Shown: positions 25,675-37,062 of the stretch, in pieces
Layout of the letters: each line of letters starts with the position of its first letter
Numbering within the stretch: the first letter of the stretch is position 1
Source of the DNA: Torreya grandis
Lineage: Eukaryota; Streptophyta; Pinopsida; Cupressales; Taxaceae
Direction: 5' to 3'
Assembly: GCA_037957365.1 (NCBI GenBank)
Contig: JARHVA010000349.1
Span: 640,501-704,500, forward strand
Length of the DNA: 64,000 bases
Program-made: the position numbers and the translations under genes
Notes under the pieces: model-generated
What the model was told of the DNA's origin: nothing
Databases searched by the model: none
What the model saw: the letters and a program-made list of their open reading frames with translations, nothing else

Positions 25675-27481
25675 GGTCACAAGCATCATTAGTTTAACTT
25701 AAGCTCATCCCCAATAACCACATTCATTTCCCTCTTGTTAAGGGCAACTGACTACAAATAAATCATATGATTATTTGTCACAGTCATATCCTAATCTTGA
25801 ACTATGGGTACCACTACTCTACCTATGGCATGATTATCATGGTACTTCCTATCTCCTTGAGATCGGTTCCCATGGTCATTATCACCTACACCTCTTTTCA
25901 CCTACTGAGCCTTCTTATGCTCTTAGTTTTTGCCTTCATAAAGGTAACCCTTTGAGCATGTATAAGCAAGTCTATGTCAAGCAAAATCAAATAACAACAA
26001 AAATAATATTAAAAGTCAAAAACTAAATCATGGGTCATTCTAAGCATTCATAGACTACTCCTTTGAAGGACAACTATTGAAAACTCATCTAAAATTACAA
26101 AATGTAAGGTGGACTACCCCTTTGAAGGATAACTATCACAAGCATTTGGACTAGGCACATAAACTGAGACCATTTCCTTGAAGGATGGCTAAGTAACACA
26201 CTTGTTAAAAGCTAGCAATTTCCTGGAAGTTTCCCACATCGATCATCTTCCCCACCCACAAGCAAAATCAAAATAAGCAAAAATGCATAAGCAATAACAA
26301 AATAATTTTGAAAGCTACAATCGGCTATGATAAAAGCAATAAATCTTGGAAAGCTATAATTAGATCTCCTTAGTAGACTTCCCTTATCAATCAGTCTACA
26401 CTTTATACATGAGCATAGACTTGATTATACCATCCTCTTGGAAACCTATAGAAAAGGCATGCTGGTCTCATAAAAGTTTCTAGTTCTACCCATCCTCCCT
26501 TCATATATCATATGCATGGGATTGTGAGCTTACTTGACATAATGTGATCAAGATACCCATTTGCCAACTAAAACAAACTAATGCGAAGTGTTTGAAAAGC
26601 TCACTTTCACTAAGCCATTCCAACTTTGGGTTTCATTTTTTGGTCCTTACCAATGAAGAGACATCACGTTTCTTTTCTTATATTTTATTGGTTCATACCT
26701 ATCATGATCCTTATCACTTTCCTAAACATTTAGTTTCTTACCTACTTACTTTATGTAGTCTTATTACATCTTCACCCATATCCACAATATATCTCCACCA
26801 TCATAAGCAACACATATCAAATCAAAAGCATTACATTATGAGCTATATCAATGAACCACATCATCTACCCATATATGATCAAAACACCATCATATCACAT
26901 CATGACATAAACATGATCCTATCCATCTACCATCAAAACATCATGCAAACATATATTATATCTTGAATTCATTCTCATTGGCATAAACACAATCAATAAT
27001 TGAAACAACATGAAAAATATCATATATCACCTACCAATCTATCCATAACATTACCACACTACATCTCATGCAAACCACATCATCATAACCATAACCAAAT
27101 CCATTAGTGATTACATCATCATATACCATATATCACCCATAACACATCCTATCATACCCATGAAATAGATCAAAGCATCATAACTATCTTCAAAATATCA
27201 CATGCCTAAGCTATCAAGTTAAACCTCTCATAAAGCATATACAAGAAACCATATACCATCAGCCATTAACATAAACATGAATAACCACATTAAGCATATC
27301 AACCTTGAACCATAAACATACATCATATATCACATCATAAATCATGCATCATCATCATATACATCATGTCATCATAAATAAATGTGATAATGTGTAAACT
27401 CTCTCCTAAAACATGTACATATCATTACATGAACACAAAGGCTGGTATCAAAAATAATATGCACTTATCTATATCGACATA
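25675..27481 (+). other. Tat 3' spacer, partly CAT/ATC-rich
   Basis: No supported gene. At 26040-26200 a motif of the type 'ccttgaaggat(a/g)(a/g)ct' recurs three times. From about 26780 to 27480 the sequence is a cryptic simple repeat of 'catcat', 'atcaca' and 'acat' units. ORFs at 25775-26026 and 26544-26966 have no recognised domain. Confidence 0.5.
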
Positions 27482-29153
27482 TCAACATATATGAATACAT
27501 CGAGCTCTTAGAGCACTAGGATCACTGCCACTCGTACTACTATTACTAACCCCACCTATACCTATACCCCCATCTAGTGGTGATCATTTTAGGATACCTA
27601 CCTAGTGACCCACTGTGGAGGCCTACTATCTTGGGGTAGCTATAGATGGTCCATCAACCAAAATAGCTCTGTACTCCCCATATCTCATCACCTATGGTAG
27701 CTAACCCAACACCATCTCCTCATAATACTTGAGATCCTTAATAGTGGCTAAGTATTGGAGCCTCTAAACTATTTGGTAGTTTTCCAAACATTGATACTGG
27801 TCCCCCTCCTACTTCTATCCTTTATCTAAGAGCATCTCTCTCCTATGTGACTACCTCAAAGGATGCCTATGCCTGATCTCACTCTACTATGATAGTCACC
27901 ACCTAACCCTATAAGACAAAAATATGACCCTATATTATGTCCACTTGTAACTACAGTACCTATACCTGGGCCTATGCTATAGTGAGTGCTACTACCACCT
28001 GACCATCCCCTTAAACTTGTGCCCCTATTGGGTCTACATCCATGGCCTATTAGCCCCCATCACCCCATCTAATGTCTACTACAACATATCTGTCTTGATA
28101 CCAGGCTATGTATCCATCAACAAATCTTGCATCATTAATATGGGATCTCACTAATATCTCCTCATAATCTAGCATAACATTTTGCAACTGTGGCTCAGGC
28201 AACATAAACTCAGCCTCCTCTCTCCTATATTGAGGAAAGTTAGGTGGGATCCCTTGAACCAACCCAAACTATCTTTGTATGTGATCAAAAGGGATGAGCT
28301 CATCCTCACCATCCTGATAATTATATATCCATCACTAACTTTGAAGACTTATGGTATGATATCTGAGTCCTGTCCACTAAGGCCACCTAATATATGGTCT
28401 TTATATAACATCTCTAACCACCAAACCCTCTAATGCATCCCAAAAACACTCAATATCTTTGGATCCTCCACCTGCCCCTATCATGGTGCCACCTTTCCTC
28501 TAATGTAAGAAGCCCACTATGTAATCAGTTAATAGATAACCCTTCACCAGAAACCCCAAGGGTCTTAGCACCTAAATATGCTTGAATACCCAATAGTGAA
28601 GTATAAAGCTAACACTGATCTCATACTATCTATGTGCTCAGAATCATCAAAGCTCCTAGTATATCTATACCAATAAAATTGGGGCCCATCTAAATATGGT
28701 ACTCCCTAATAACATCTCAATTAAAATACCAAGTAACAGATGTATAAACCACCCTCCAACTAAATCAAGCAACATGAAACTCATCAAGACCATCAACATC
28801 ATGAGTAAGCATCTATCCTCATGAGCCCTCTAGTATAATGAACCATAACGAAATCCACTTACATGAAAACATGCATGCACCTGATCTACACTATATATTA
28901 GATCCATGACATAGTCTATCTCATCACTCTTTGTGTGGTAGAATGGATCTCCTCAAATTAGAAATCACGTGATCTTGTGCACATCCTTTGGGAGTATGGT
29001 GATATCTCTAATCGGTAGCCAAAAAGTGTTCATCACAACATCCCATCTCTCGATGAGTGTGATGATCATCATAGGATCTTAGGGTAAGTGCTGATAGTGT
29101 CACATTACACCTAATCTAATAACCTCCATATGCCTCCACTCATTAACAGTCAT
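27482..29153 (-). pseudogene. Antisense plant-mobile-domain (PMD)-like ORF in the Tat 3' region
   Basis: Read on the minus strand from ATG at 29153, the frame gives 'MTVNEWRHMEV', then 'DPMMIITLIERWDVVMNTFW', then 'LPIRDITILPKDVHKIT' (about 28970-29070). This matches the start of the plant mobile domain (L-hh-RW-...-TF-hP-...-T-L-D-V). Further down come 'GDPFYHTKSDEIDYVMDL', 'PQYRREEAEFMLPEPQLQ' (28050-28262, the longest open part), 'YIAWYQDRYVVVDIR' and a coil-like 'SFEVVTERDALR'. A Gly/Ser-rich tail ends at the stop 27482-27484. At least five stops and probable shifts break it. Such antisense ORFs between integrase and 3' LTR are described in Retand/Tat elements; their role is unknown. Confidence 0.6.
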
Positions 29154-31047
29154 GGCATCTTGAACCTATGCAAAAATCATGGGAACCCAATCCCTCAACT
29201 AAATTTTCTCATGGGCTTGCAAGCATAACATACACCCAAAATGCATACTTAATTTTTTACCTAAAGCTAAGTATTAACTTATACCTTTCTTTTAACCTAT
29301 TACAATTCACCCCCTTATATCTACCCTACATATATTTTTCCCACACAACCTTATGCCTCTATTCAAACCTCCCCCCTCATATCCTTCTTTTTCAAAACCA
29401 CACCTATTTTGTCCCCCTATACTACCAACACTTACCACACACTCATCAACTAAGATCATCATTGACTCGATAAACAATTATCTTAAAAAATCTATCAACC
29501 ATCACCTATATTCTCTAATATTCAATTATTTTAAACAAAATACCTTTTTTAAAACCCTCTACTTTTAACCTGGTCCTTCAATCATTGATGGTTCCTAGAA
29601 CCATCATCGATCTTTTAGGACTAGTTATCCTCCTCGAGCTCGATCAACACTGGTCGAGGTGAACCATCATTGGTCCCTATCTATACCTAGCAGTAGAAAG
29701 ACTCAAACCCCTAACCTATATAAAACCATACCAATCTACCTAAATTACACCTTTTACAGTCTTTTCTACCCAACACCTACCTCATACACCTATATTTACC
29801 CAATTTTCCTACCCATTTGCCTGCTTTATGCAAAACCCTAGACTTAGGGAAACCAAACCAAAATACTTAAAACCCATTTTATCGCCTCTAATTCCTACCA
29901 AAACATGTTATTCCACCTATGAACTCACCTAAATATCAATTTAAAATAAAACCTACCTCATTCTATGATTGTTGGCATGGTCAAAGGCCTCCTACCACCA
30001 CTCCATCGCATCTTCGACTACCCTCCATAGGCTTGATACTTATTCAAATAAATGAACTGATCCCAACCATCTACCTTAGTAGTGTCAGAACACAAATGAC
30101 CACCACACATTATTCACCTAGAGAAAAACACCAAAAGTTAAATGGTGAAAAATAATTTACCTTTTCACTTTTAATAAACCAACTTTTTAGGGTTTCATCC
30201 TGACCATCGCCGGTCAAGGTGATTGACACTGGTCAACCCTTAGGGTAGCCCCTGACCATCATTGGTTAGGGTCCCCTTTCCCTTTTTTCAAAATTTGAAG
30301 AATCCCACCTAGTTGTTTAGCCTTTTATCTACCTAGGTAGGAAGAACTATATTTAGCTTAAAGTTTTTATTGGATATTATGTGCATAGAACTATGTAGGT
30401 AACATCCACTTGCCCAATGCATATGGAGTCTAATTGGCCATCAAATCTAAACAAAATCTCACCTTTATCCACATCCACCTTGATGTTGGTCATTTTTGAC
30501 CCAACTTAGTCATGTATTTTGAACCAACCATGCTTGGTACTTTTGACTATACAAGCCAACCTTACCTTGTTGACTATTCATTCCTTGCACCACCTAGTGC
30601 ACAACCAGATCATTTATCTTTCAAGAGAATTTCCTACCTTGAATACTCATGGAAACACTACACCTCACTTTGAAGACTAACATGTATATCCAATCACCAT
30701 GCTTAAATGTGGTCATGTGATACACTAGTCACTTGTCCTCTTAGCACTGATCCTTATTTTTACCAACATTGGTAAATTTAGTCTTTACATGATCTTGACT
30801 ATCACACTTGGTCACATTTTATGCACATTTTTACATTTCAAATGACTAACCATTCTTTTGTACCCTACCTCATGTCCCATCATCTACTCATTATCAAACC
30901 TTGACCTAATTCTGACTTACCTCATCAACTCCCAATTTGAGGGGGAATACTTCCTCCCATACTTGGGGTAATGAGACCTTTGACCACATTAGTTTTTTTT
31001 GTTTTTTGTATTGTGAATTCAAATATAGATAACAAAAAATGCTAAAA
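29154..31047 (+). other. Tat 3' non-coding region with GGTC/GACC palindromic motifs
   Basis: Pyrimidine-rich, no supported gene. Near 29586-29606 lies a palindrome, 'tgatggttc' and 'gaaccatca' around 'cta'. Around 29640-29670 and 30195-30270 there are several 'gaccatc(g/a)(c/t)(c/t)ggt(c/t)a'-type motifs. A purine stretch 'gagggggaa' occurs at about 30939 and an oligo-T run near 30992, but no clean polypurine tract abuts the LTR at 31048. Confidence 0.5.
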
Positions 31048-31853
31048 TGGAGACATTTTAAAAACACACACTCTATATCTTAGTTGTCAAAATGCCTTGG
31101 GTTTATCTTTAATCTCTATCCATTATACCTATAAGGTCAAAAAACCTACTTGAACTAACCCACTCACCTAACCCAGAGTCAAGTTAGCCACCTATCTAAT
31201 TTAATTCACCTCTTAAAATTTTTAACCCACCATTCCCTAGATCCTCGATCAACGATGATCACCATGACCGACCATAGTTTGGTTGCACCTCCTAGACTTT
31301 TAGCATGTAAGCCATATGCAAACCACCACTTTGATTTTCTAAAAATAACTTGTCTAATTTTAATTGCAAGCCCTTTGCATGGATGAATTATAATTATAAT
31401 CCATATCCAAGCCCTAGTTACACCTTCACTTCCACCTCTTGCTTGTGCCTATAAGAGATAGAGGTTTGGTAGGCCAAATCCATCTACAATTGTGATCAAG
31501 AGCTTTATGTATCCAAAATATCTTTTTGAAGGTCAATCAACATCATTAATGTTATAAATTATCATCAACCATCTTATTGGGAGATGAATCATAATTGCTT
31601 GTCAACTAAGCTTTCAAGTATCATTACTCTACTAGAATCAAGCCAAATTCCACCAATAAGCAATCAATCTCAATCATCCACCCAACTAAATTCTGTGCTT
31701 TCTTATCTGCAAGTCTTCCTCCCAAGCCAAAGAGGATCTCTTAATAATCTTCTAATTCAATACACACACAAAAAAATAGGTTTTTCAACCATACCCATAT
31801 TGAGTTTCTTTTCTCTCTTCCCTAGAACTTAAAGTGAAAATTTACATGAAACA
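31048..31853 (+). repeat. 3' LTR of the Tat element
   Basis: Starts TGGAGACATT and ends ACATGAAACA, followed by gcccc (31854-31858), the right copy of the target duplication. Collinear with 13053-13826 with scattered substitutions. Confidence 0.82.
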
Positions 31854-31858
31854 GCCCC

Positions 31859-32007
31859 TCTCAAGCTCCATAGTCCTAAGCAGTCACCTCGATCTATCCA
31901 TTCAAACATATCTTTCATGGCAAAAGGAATTAGGGGTAAGTATCTTAGGGGAAGTTGGGCACCCCTATGCACTTAAGGTCCATAAAGGAGAGAGTGTGTT
32001 TTAGGGG
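31859..32007 (+). repeat. 3' LTR of E1, segment 2
   Basis: Matches 4732-4880 of the left E1 LTR ('cctaagcagtcacctc', 'gttgggcacccctatg', 'gagagagtg.gttttaggg'). It is bounded by the Tat element on the left and by the Copia element on the right. Confidence 0.78.
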
Positions 32008-32804
32008 TGTTGAGTTGTGGAGCTAGAAGTTTCACTAGTGTGTAAATGTGGAGGTTGCTAAGTTACACAGTAACTGACATCGGTCAGGCCAATCAACATT
32101 GGTTATCTTCAGCTACACAGTAATCGACATCGGTTATGGTTGACCGACATCAGTCAGATAGGAACCAACATTGGTTGTCTGTGTGTTTCCAAAATTAGAC
32201 AGTGTTTCTAATTTTAGGAGAACAACTAGTTTGCATGTAAAGACTAATTTTAGTCTTGAGTCTGCATTTCTAATTATTATTTGGTTTGGGATCTATTTAA
32301 GAGACCCATGGGGCTGTATTTTAATTTGTGTAGAAGAGCAAGATCAGTTGATTTGTGGGGTAGTAAGATCAAGGAGATCTGCAAGTGTGCCAAGGTGTAA
32401 GCAAGATCAGGTAAGATCTACAAGGTGCAAGATCAAGAAGGTCTGTGGGGGTCAATGTAGGCAAAACAACCATTGAGTTGATTGTCACAAGGACTTGGAA
32501 GTAGGCAACAACAACCATTGGGTTGATTGTCACTGGAGGGAACAACTCGGTTATTGAGTTAATTGTAATTGATTGAGAGAGAGAACTCTTGAGGGAGAAT
32601 TACTGTACACCCAAGAGGTGTGGGAAGAGTGAGATTTCTTCATTGTATTTATTTCTGAAAGAGTTTAATACAAGATTGTATTGTTTTTCGTATCACCTAT
32701 TCTTTATTGTTTCTAATTTCTAGTTACTTATTACTTCTAGTTTAATTTTGTGTTTAGTTTCTTATACAAAGATAATCAATTGTACTTTAAGGAAGATCCT
32801 GACA
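32008..32804 (+). repeat. 5' LTR of the Copia element
   Basis: TGTTGAGTTG ... GATCCTGACA, 797 bp. It contains repeated 'gacatcggt(c/t)' motifs in its first 150 bp, a TATA-like 'tatttaag' near 32294 and a likely transcribed part after it. Confidence 0.92.
32294..32301 (+). promoter_or_regulatory. Candidate TATA box in the Copia LTR
   Basis: 'tatttaag' followed by 'agacccatggggctgtatt'. The same box occurs in the 3' LTR near 36547. Position within the LTR fits a U3/R promoter; activity is inferred only. Confidence 0.4.
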
Positions 32805-32806
32805 GT

Positions 32807-32819
32807 TGGTATCAGAACC
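32807..32819 (+). other. Copia primer-binding site (tRNA-Met type)
   Basis: 'tggtatcagaacc' begins two bases after the 5' LTR. It matches the common plant Copia site complementary to the initiator tRNA-Met 3' end (TGGTATCAGAGC), with a change near its end. Confidence 0.85.
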
Positions 32820-32911
32820 AGGTTCACTGACAAGTGGTTCATCAGAGCAGGTTAGTGTTTGTTGATTACAAGTTCACTCATAGGTGTTTCTGTTTGAGTG
32901 GGAGTAAAGCA

Positions 32912-33670
32912 ATGGCAGAAGAAAGTAAACTAAGAATAGATAAATTCAATGGCAAGAATTATCAATTATGGAGGATGCAGATAGAAGATTATCTGTATCA
33001 AAAAGATCTGTACTTACTGTTGGGTGGGGTTTCAAGTAAGCCCACATATATGCAAGATGAAGAATGGAATGTTCTTGATAGAAAGGCTCTTGGATCTATA
33101 AGGTTGAGCATGGCATCGTCTGTGATGTCCAATTTATCACAGGCAAAGACAATGGTAGAGTTAAAGGATACTTTGGCAAATTTATATGAAAAACCCTCAA
33201 CTTTGAACAAGGTATTTCTTATGAAGCAATTATTTAATTTGCAAATGCAGGAAGGTGGATTGGTATATAGTCATCTTAGTGATTTCCATGGATTAGTAAA
33301 TTAGTTAAATTTAGACAAAATAGTTTTTGATGATGAAATTAAGGCTCTCTTTATCTTATGCTCTTTTCCTGAAAGTTGAAATAGTTTGGTAATGGCAGTT
33401 AGTAATACTGCGTCTGCTTCAAATATCTTGAAAGTTGATGATGTTGTTAGTGTAATCTTGAATGAAGAAATTCGCAGGAAAAGCACAGGGGAAACATCAG
33501 GTAATGCTTTAAGTGTTGAAAGTAGGAAAAAGCAAAGAGAGAAGGGCAAGCAAGGGAAATCAAGGTCAAAGATAGGCAGTAGATCCAAATCCAGAAATGG
33601 AAGAATAACCTACTGGAATTGTGGAAAGAAAGGACATGCAAAGAAAGATTGTTGGTTGAAAGAAGATTAG
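32912..33670 (+). pseudogene. gag: Copia gag remnant
   Basis: Starts at ATG 32912 'MAEESKLRIDKFNGKNYQLW', the classical Copia gag start. A UBN2-type helical region follows ('EDYLYQKDLYLLLGG', 'SSVMSNLSQAKTMVELKDTL', 'LMKQLFNLQMQEGG'), and a zinc knuckle at about 33610-33655 reads 'YWNCGKKGHAKKDCW'. The first Cys of the CCHC box is Tyr here. In-frame stops at 33302, 33377 and 33668; there is no frameshift. Gag forms the particle that encloses element RNA. Confidence 0.85.
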
Positions 33671-34500
33671 CATGAAGGTAATAAAGAAGCAAATGATGCA
33701 GGTATTGTTGCACATGATGCTCTTATATTTTCTTTGGATAGTCAGGTAAAATCATGGGTTTTAGATTCTAGTGCTTTCCATGCAACCCCAAATAGAGAAT
33801 TTTTCCATGATTATGTCCATGGAGACTTTGAAAAAGTTTATTTAGGGGATGGTGAGCCTTGTCAAATTGTTGGCAAAGGAAAAGTGCAGTTGAAATTATA
33901 GAATGGCAACACATGGGTGTTGAAGGATGTCATGCATGTACCCATCCTAAAGAGGAATCTGATTTCTACAGAAAAGTTGGGTGATGAGGGTTGCACAGTA
34001 ACTCTCACAGCTGAATCTTGGAAAGTTTCCAAGGGTGTACTTGTATTAGCTAGAGGTAAAAAAGTAGGTACACTTTATCTATCTACTTGTATTACTAGTT
34101 CTTCTTCTATTTTATCTACTTCAGATGTAGATGCAAAGATGTGGCACTGTAGGCTTGGTCACATGAGTGAGAAGGGAATGGATGTTCTTAAGTCAAAAGA
34201 TAAGCTTTCAGATTTGATAGATGTAGATTTTTGTAAGCACTATATTTTTGGGAAATAGGAGAAAGTGAGGTTTCTCAAGACTGGGTCAACAAAGAAGAAG
34301 CACAGGTTAGAGCTTGTTCACACAGATGTGTGGGGACCAGCTCAGGGAGATTTTATTGGAGGATCACAGTGTTATCTTTCTTTCATTGATGATGCTATAA
34401 GAAAGGTATGGGTTTATTGCATAAAGAGGAAATTTGATGTTTTTGACACATTTAAGAAATAGAAAGCCTTGGTTTTCAAAAAGAAGGTGATGGACAGTGA
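33671..34500 (+). pseudogene. Copia protease, GAG-pre-integrase and truncated integrase
   Basis: In frame with gag. The protease site reads 'SWVLDSSAFHATPN' (33758-33790), with Ser for the Gly of Asp-Ser-Gly. Then 'DVMHVPILKRNLIS', 'WKVSKGVLVLARGKK', and the zinc domain 'MWHCRLGHMSEKGMDVL' with a later Cys ('DFCKHYIFGK'). The integrase core begins 'LVHTDVWGPAQ' (first catalytic Asp) and 'FIDDAIRKVWVY', then stops after 'FDTFKK'. The second Asp and the Glu of the DDE core are missing, an internal deletion of roughly 150 residues judged from the usual family layout. Confidence 0.82.
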
Positions 34501-34589
34501 TCAGCTCAAGAGGTCGAATAATTTTGAGTAGGGTAATCTTGATTTGGATGAGGTTATGATCCAAAATGAGCTCATGGGTAAAAATCATC

Positions 34590-34770
34590 ACTCACAAGAA
34601 AACACAGACACTGACATCAGTCAGGCAGAGACTGACGTCGATCAGGCAAGAATCAATGTCAGTCAGGTGAAGAGCAAAGTTGGTGATGTTGGGTAGGTTG
34701 AAACTGACATCGGTCAGGGATGTCAAGTGCAATTGACATCGGTCGGGTGTAGACCGAGAGATGACTGGAT
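34590..34770. repeat. Cluster of GACATCGGTCAG-type motifs in Copia pol
   Basis: Six or more imperfect copies of '(t/c)gacatc(a/g)gtcagg' within 180 bp: 'ctgacatcagtcagg', 'ctgacgtcgatcagg', 'aatgtcagtcagg', 'ctgacatcggtcagg', 'ttgacatcggtcggg'. The same motif is repeated in the element's LTRs (32065-32165, 36320-36440). It lies between the integrase stub and the RT remnant. Confidence 0.75.
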
Positions 34771-34829
34771 TCGATCACTGCTAAAATAAAATTTAGGCAG
34801 ACAACAAGCCGTCAATGAGTCTCAAATGC

Positions 34830-36165
34830 CCATGAAGAGGTCTGAAAGGGTAAGTAAACCTCAAATTCATTATTCCCCTTATTTATACTATTTGTTGCTC
34901 ACTGATGGTGGAAAATTAGGAAGTTTTGAAGAGGCAATGCAAGTAGAATCTAGGAAACAGTGAGAGCATGGCATGAATGAGGAAATTGATTTCTTGGAAG
35001 AGAACCAAATGTGGGATTTGGTAGAGTTGCCAGCTGAAAAGAAAGCACTAAAAAATGAATGGATTTACAAGTTAAAGAAAGGAGAGAATGGACAAGTGAG
35101 ACATAAGGCCAGGTTATATGGTCTTAAGCAAGCTCCAAGACAATGGTATTTGAGGTTTGACAGGTTTATGACAGAGCATGGCTTTAGTCAATGTCAATGT
35201 GACCATTGTGTTTATTTTACCAGGTTGGATAATAGTAGCTACATTATCTTGTTACTGTATGTAGTGTATATTCTTGTTGTAGGGTCACACATACAGGGAA
35301 TTACTGAGCTAAAGGTAAAATTAGCTCACACATTTGCCATGAAGGATTTAGGAGCAAAAATCTTTGGCATGATTATTTTTAGAGACAAGAAAAATCACAA
35401 GTTGATTTTGTCTCAAGAGGATTAAGTGAATAAGGTAGTGGAGAGGTTCAATTTGTAGGATGCAAAACCGGTAAGCACACCTATGGCTAGACAGTTCAAA
35501 CTGAGCAAATAACAGTGTCCTAAATCATATGATGAGGTTGAGTACATGGTATGTACTAGACCTAATATTGCCCAAGCAGTGGGAGTTGTCAGCAAGTTTA
35601 TGGCCAATCCAAGAAAGAAGCACTGGAAAGTAGTTCAATGGATTCTCAGATATCTGAGAGGGACCAACAACAGTTATTTATGCTATGCAGGGTCAAACAC
35701 TTCTCTACATGGGTATGTAGATTCAGATATGGTAGGTGACTTAGATGGTAAGAGAAGCACCACAAGATATGCGTTCACTGTTGGTGGAATGATGGTTAGC
35801 TGGATTTCAAAGTTGTAGAAGGTTGTTGCCCTGTCTATTACAAAGACAAAATACATTGCAGTCATAGAGGCTAGCAAGGAAATGATATGGATGACTTGGT
35901 TCATGGAAGAGTTGGGAAAGGAGTAAGAGAGTTGCAGATTGTACAGTGACAGTCAAAGAACAATTCATTTGGTAAAGGATTCAGCCTTTTATTCAAGAAC
36001 CAAACATATATAGCTTAGGTACCACTTCATTAGACAGGTATTGGAGGATGGTCAGTTGAAGCTGGAGAAGATCCATATGGATAAGAACCCTGCAGATATG
36101 TTAACAAAGCCAGTAACAAAGGAGAAACTAAATCTTCATTCAACTTTTGTTGGTCCTCAAGATTG
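34830..36165 (+). pseudogene. Copia reverse transcriptase and RNase H, internally deleted
   Basis: 'SFEEAMQVESRKQ', 'FLEENQMWDLVELPAEKKALKNEW' in part, and 'YKLKKGENGQVRHKARL' run directly into 'YGLKQAPRQWYLRFDRFM' (about 35115). The region normally holding the first RT catalytic motifs is missing, about 75-80 residues by family layout. The YVDD box reads 'YVVY' (about 35258), so both Asp are lost. RNase H follows: 'VDSDMVGDLDGKRSTTRYAF', 'KTKYIAVIEASKEMIWM', 'KHI*LRYHFI' and 'NPADMLTKP'. The frame is unchanged from gag to the end; stops lie mostly at positions where relatives have Gln or Trp. Confidence 0.85.
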
Positions 36166-36249
36166 AATTTGAAGATGGAGATACAAGCTAGAAACAAATT
36201 AGAGGATCTTGCTGTATAGGTACGAGTACAGGTGCAGCTATTTATCTTT

Positions 36250-36259
36250 AAGTGGGAGA
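36250..36259 (+). other. Copia polypurine tract
   Basis: 'aagtgggaga' directly before the 3' LTR, the usual plant Copia tract priming plus-strand DNA synthesis. Confidence 0.8.
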
Positions 36260-36260
36260 T

Positions 36261-37057
36261 TATTGAGTTGTGGAGCTAAAAGCTTCACTAGTGTGCAAAT
36301 GTGGAGGTTGCTGAGTTACACAGTAACCTACATCAGTCAGGCCAATTGACATTAGTTATCTTTAGCTATAAAGTAATCAACATCGGTTATGGTCGGCTGG
36401 CATCGATCAGATAGGAATCGACATCAGTCGTCTGTGCATTTCTAGAATTAGACAATGTTTTTAATTTTAGGAGAACAACTAGTTTGCATGTAAAGACTAA
36501 TTTTAGTCTTGAGTCTGTGTTTCTAATTATTGTTTGGTTTAGGATCTATTTAAGAGACCCATGGGGTTGTATTGTAATTTGTGCAGAAGAGCAAGATCAG
36601 TTGATCTGTGGGGTAACAAGATCAAGGAGATCTATGAGTGTGCCAAGGTGTGAGCAAGATCAGGTAAGATCTGCAAGGTGCAAGATCAAGAAGCTCTACG
36701 AGGGTTAATGTAGGCAAAACAACCATTGAGTTGATTGTCACAAGGACTTGGAAGTAGGCAACAACAACCATTGGGTTGATTGTCACTGGAGGGAACAACT
36801 TGGTTATTAAGTTGATTGTAATTGATTGAGAGAGATAAATCTTGAGGGAGAATTACTGTACACCCAAGAGGTGTGGGAAGAGTGAGATTTCTTCATTGTA
36901 TTTCCTTCTGGAAGAGTTTAATACAAGATTGTATTGTTTCTCGTATCACCTATTCTTTGTTGTTTCTGATTTCTAGTTACTTATTACTTCTAGTTTAATT
37001 CCATGTTTACTTGCTTATACAAAGGTAATCAATTGTACTCTAAGGAGGATCCTGACA
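36261..37057 (+). repeat. 3' LTR of the Copia element
   Basis: 797 bp, the same length as the 5' LTR. Starts TATTGAG (G changed to A at the second base) and ends CCTGACA, then 'agggg'. Differences from the 5' copy are concentrated in the first ~200 bp by eye and look mostly like C/T and G/A exchanges. Confidence 0.9.
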
Positions 37058-37062
37058 AGGGG

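Larger units (their letters stand above)
13048..31858 (+). mobile_element. 18.8 kb Ty3/gypsy Tat-lineage retrotransposon
   Basis: Bounded by LTRs at 13053-13826 and 31048-31853 with target duplication acccc/gcccc (one mismatch). The uninterrupted target is seen in the other E1 LTR near 4727. Domain order: gag (about 18110-20560), protease (21150-21520), reverse transcriptase (22560-23330), RNase H (23336-23780), a second RNase H of the aRNH type (23826-24260), integrase (24500-25674), then a long 3' region with an antisense ORF. A dual RNase H and an antisense 3' ORF are known marks of the Tat lineage (Retand/Ogre-like). Frameshifts and stops throughout make it defective. A 2.7 kb candidate insertion lies in its 5' leader. 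Confidence 0.85.
32003..37062 (+). mobile_element. Ty1/copia retrotransposon with perfect target duplication
   Basis: Two LTRs of equal length (797 bp: 32008-32804 and 36261-37057), flanked by identical 5 bp 'agggg' (32003-32007, 37058-37062). A tRNA-Met-type primer site follows the 5' LTR and a polypurine tract precedes the 3' LTR. The gag-pol remnants between all fall in one reading frame, with in-frame stops and two large internal losses (integrase core; central RT). It is inserted in the E1 3' LTR, where the uninterrupted sequence is visible at about 4875-4890 ('ttttaggggcccatcttt'). Defective, but recognisable end to end. Confidence 0.93.

Noticed and set aside
26780..27480. CRISPR-like or minisatellite array
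   Set aside because: CAT/ATC words have no fixed repeat or spacer length; this is cryptic simple sequence.
32998..33713. Minus-strand ORFs opposite the Copia gag
   Set aside because: Shadows of the gag frame on the other strand.
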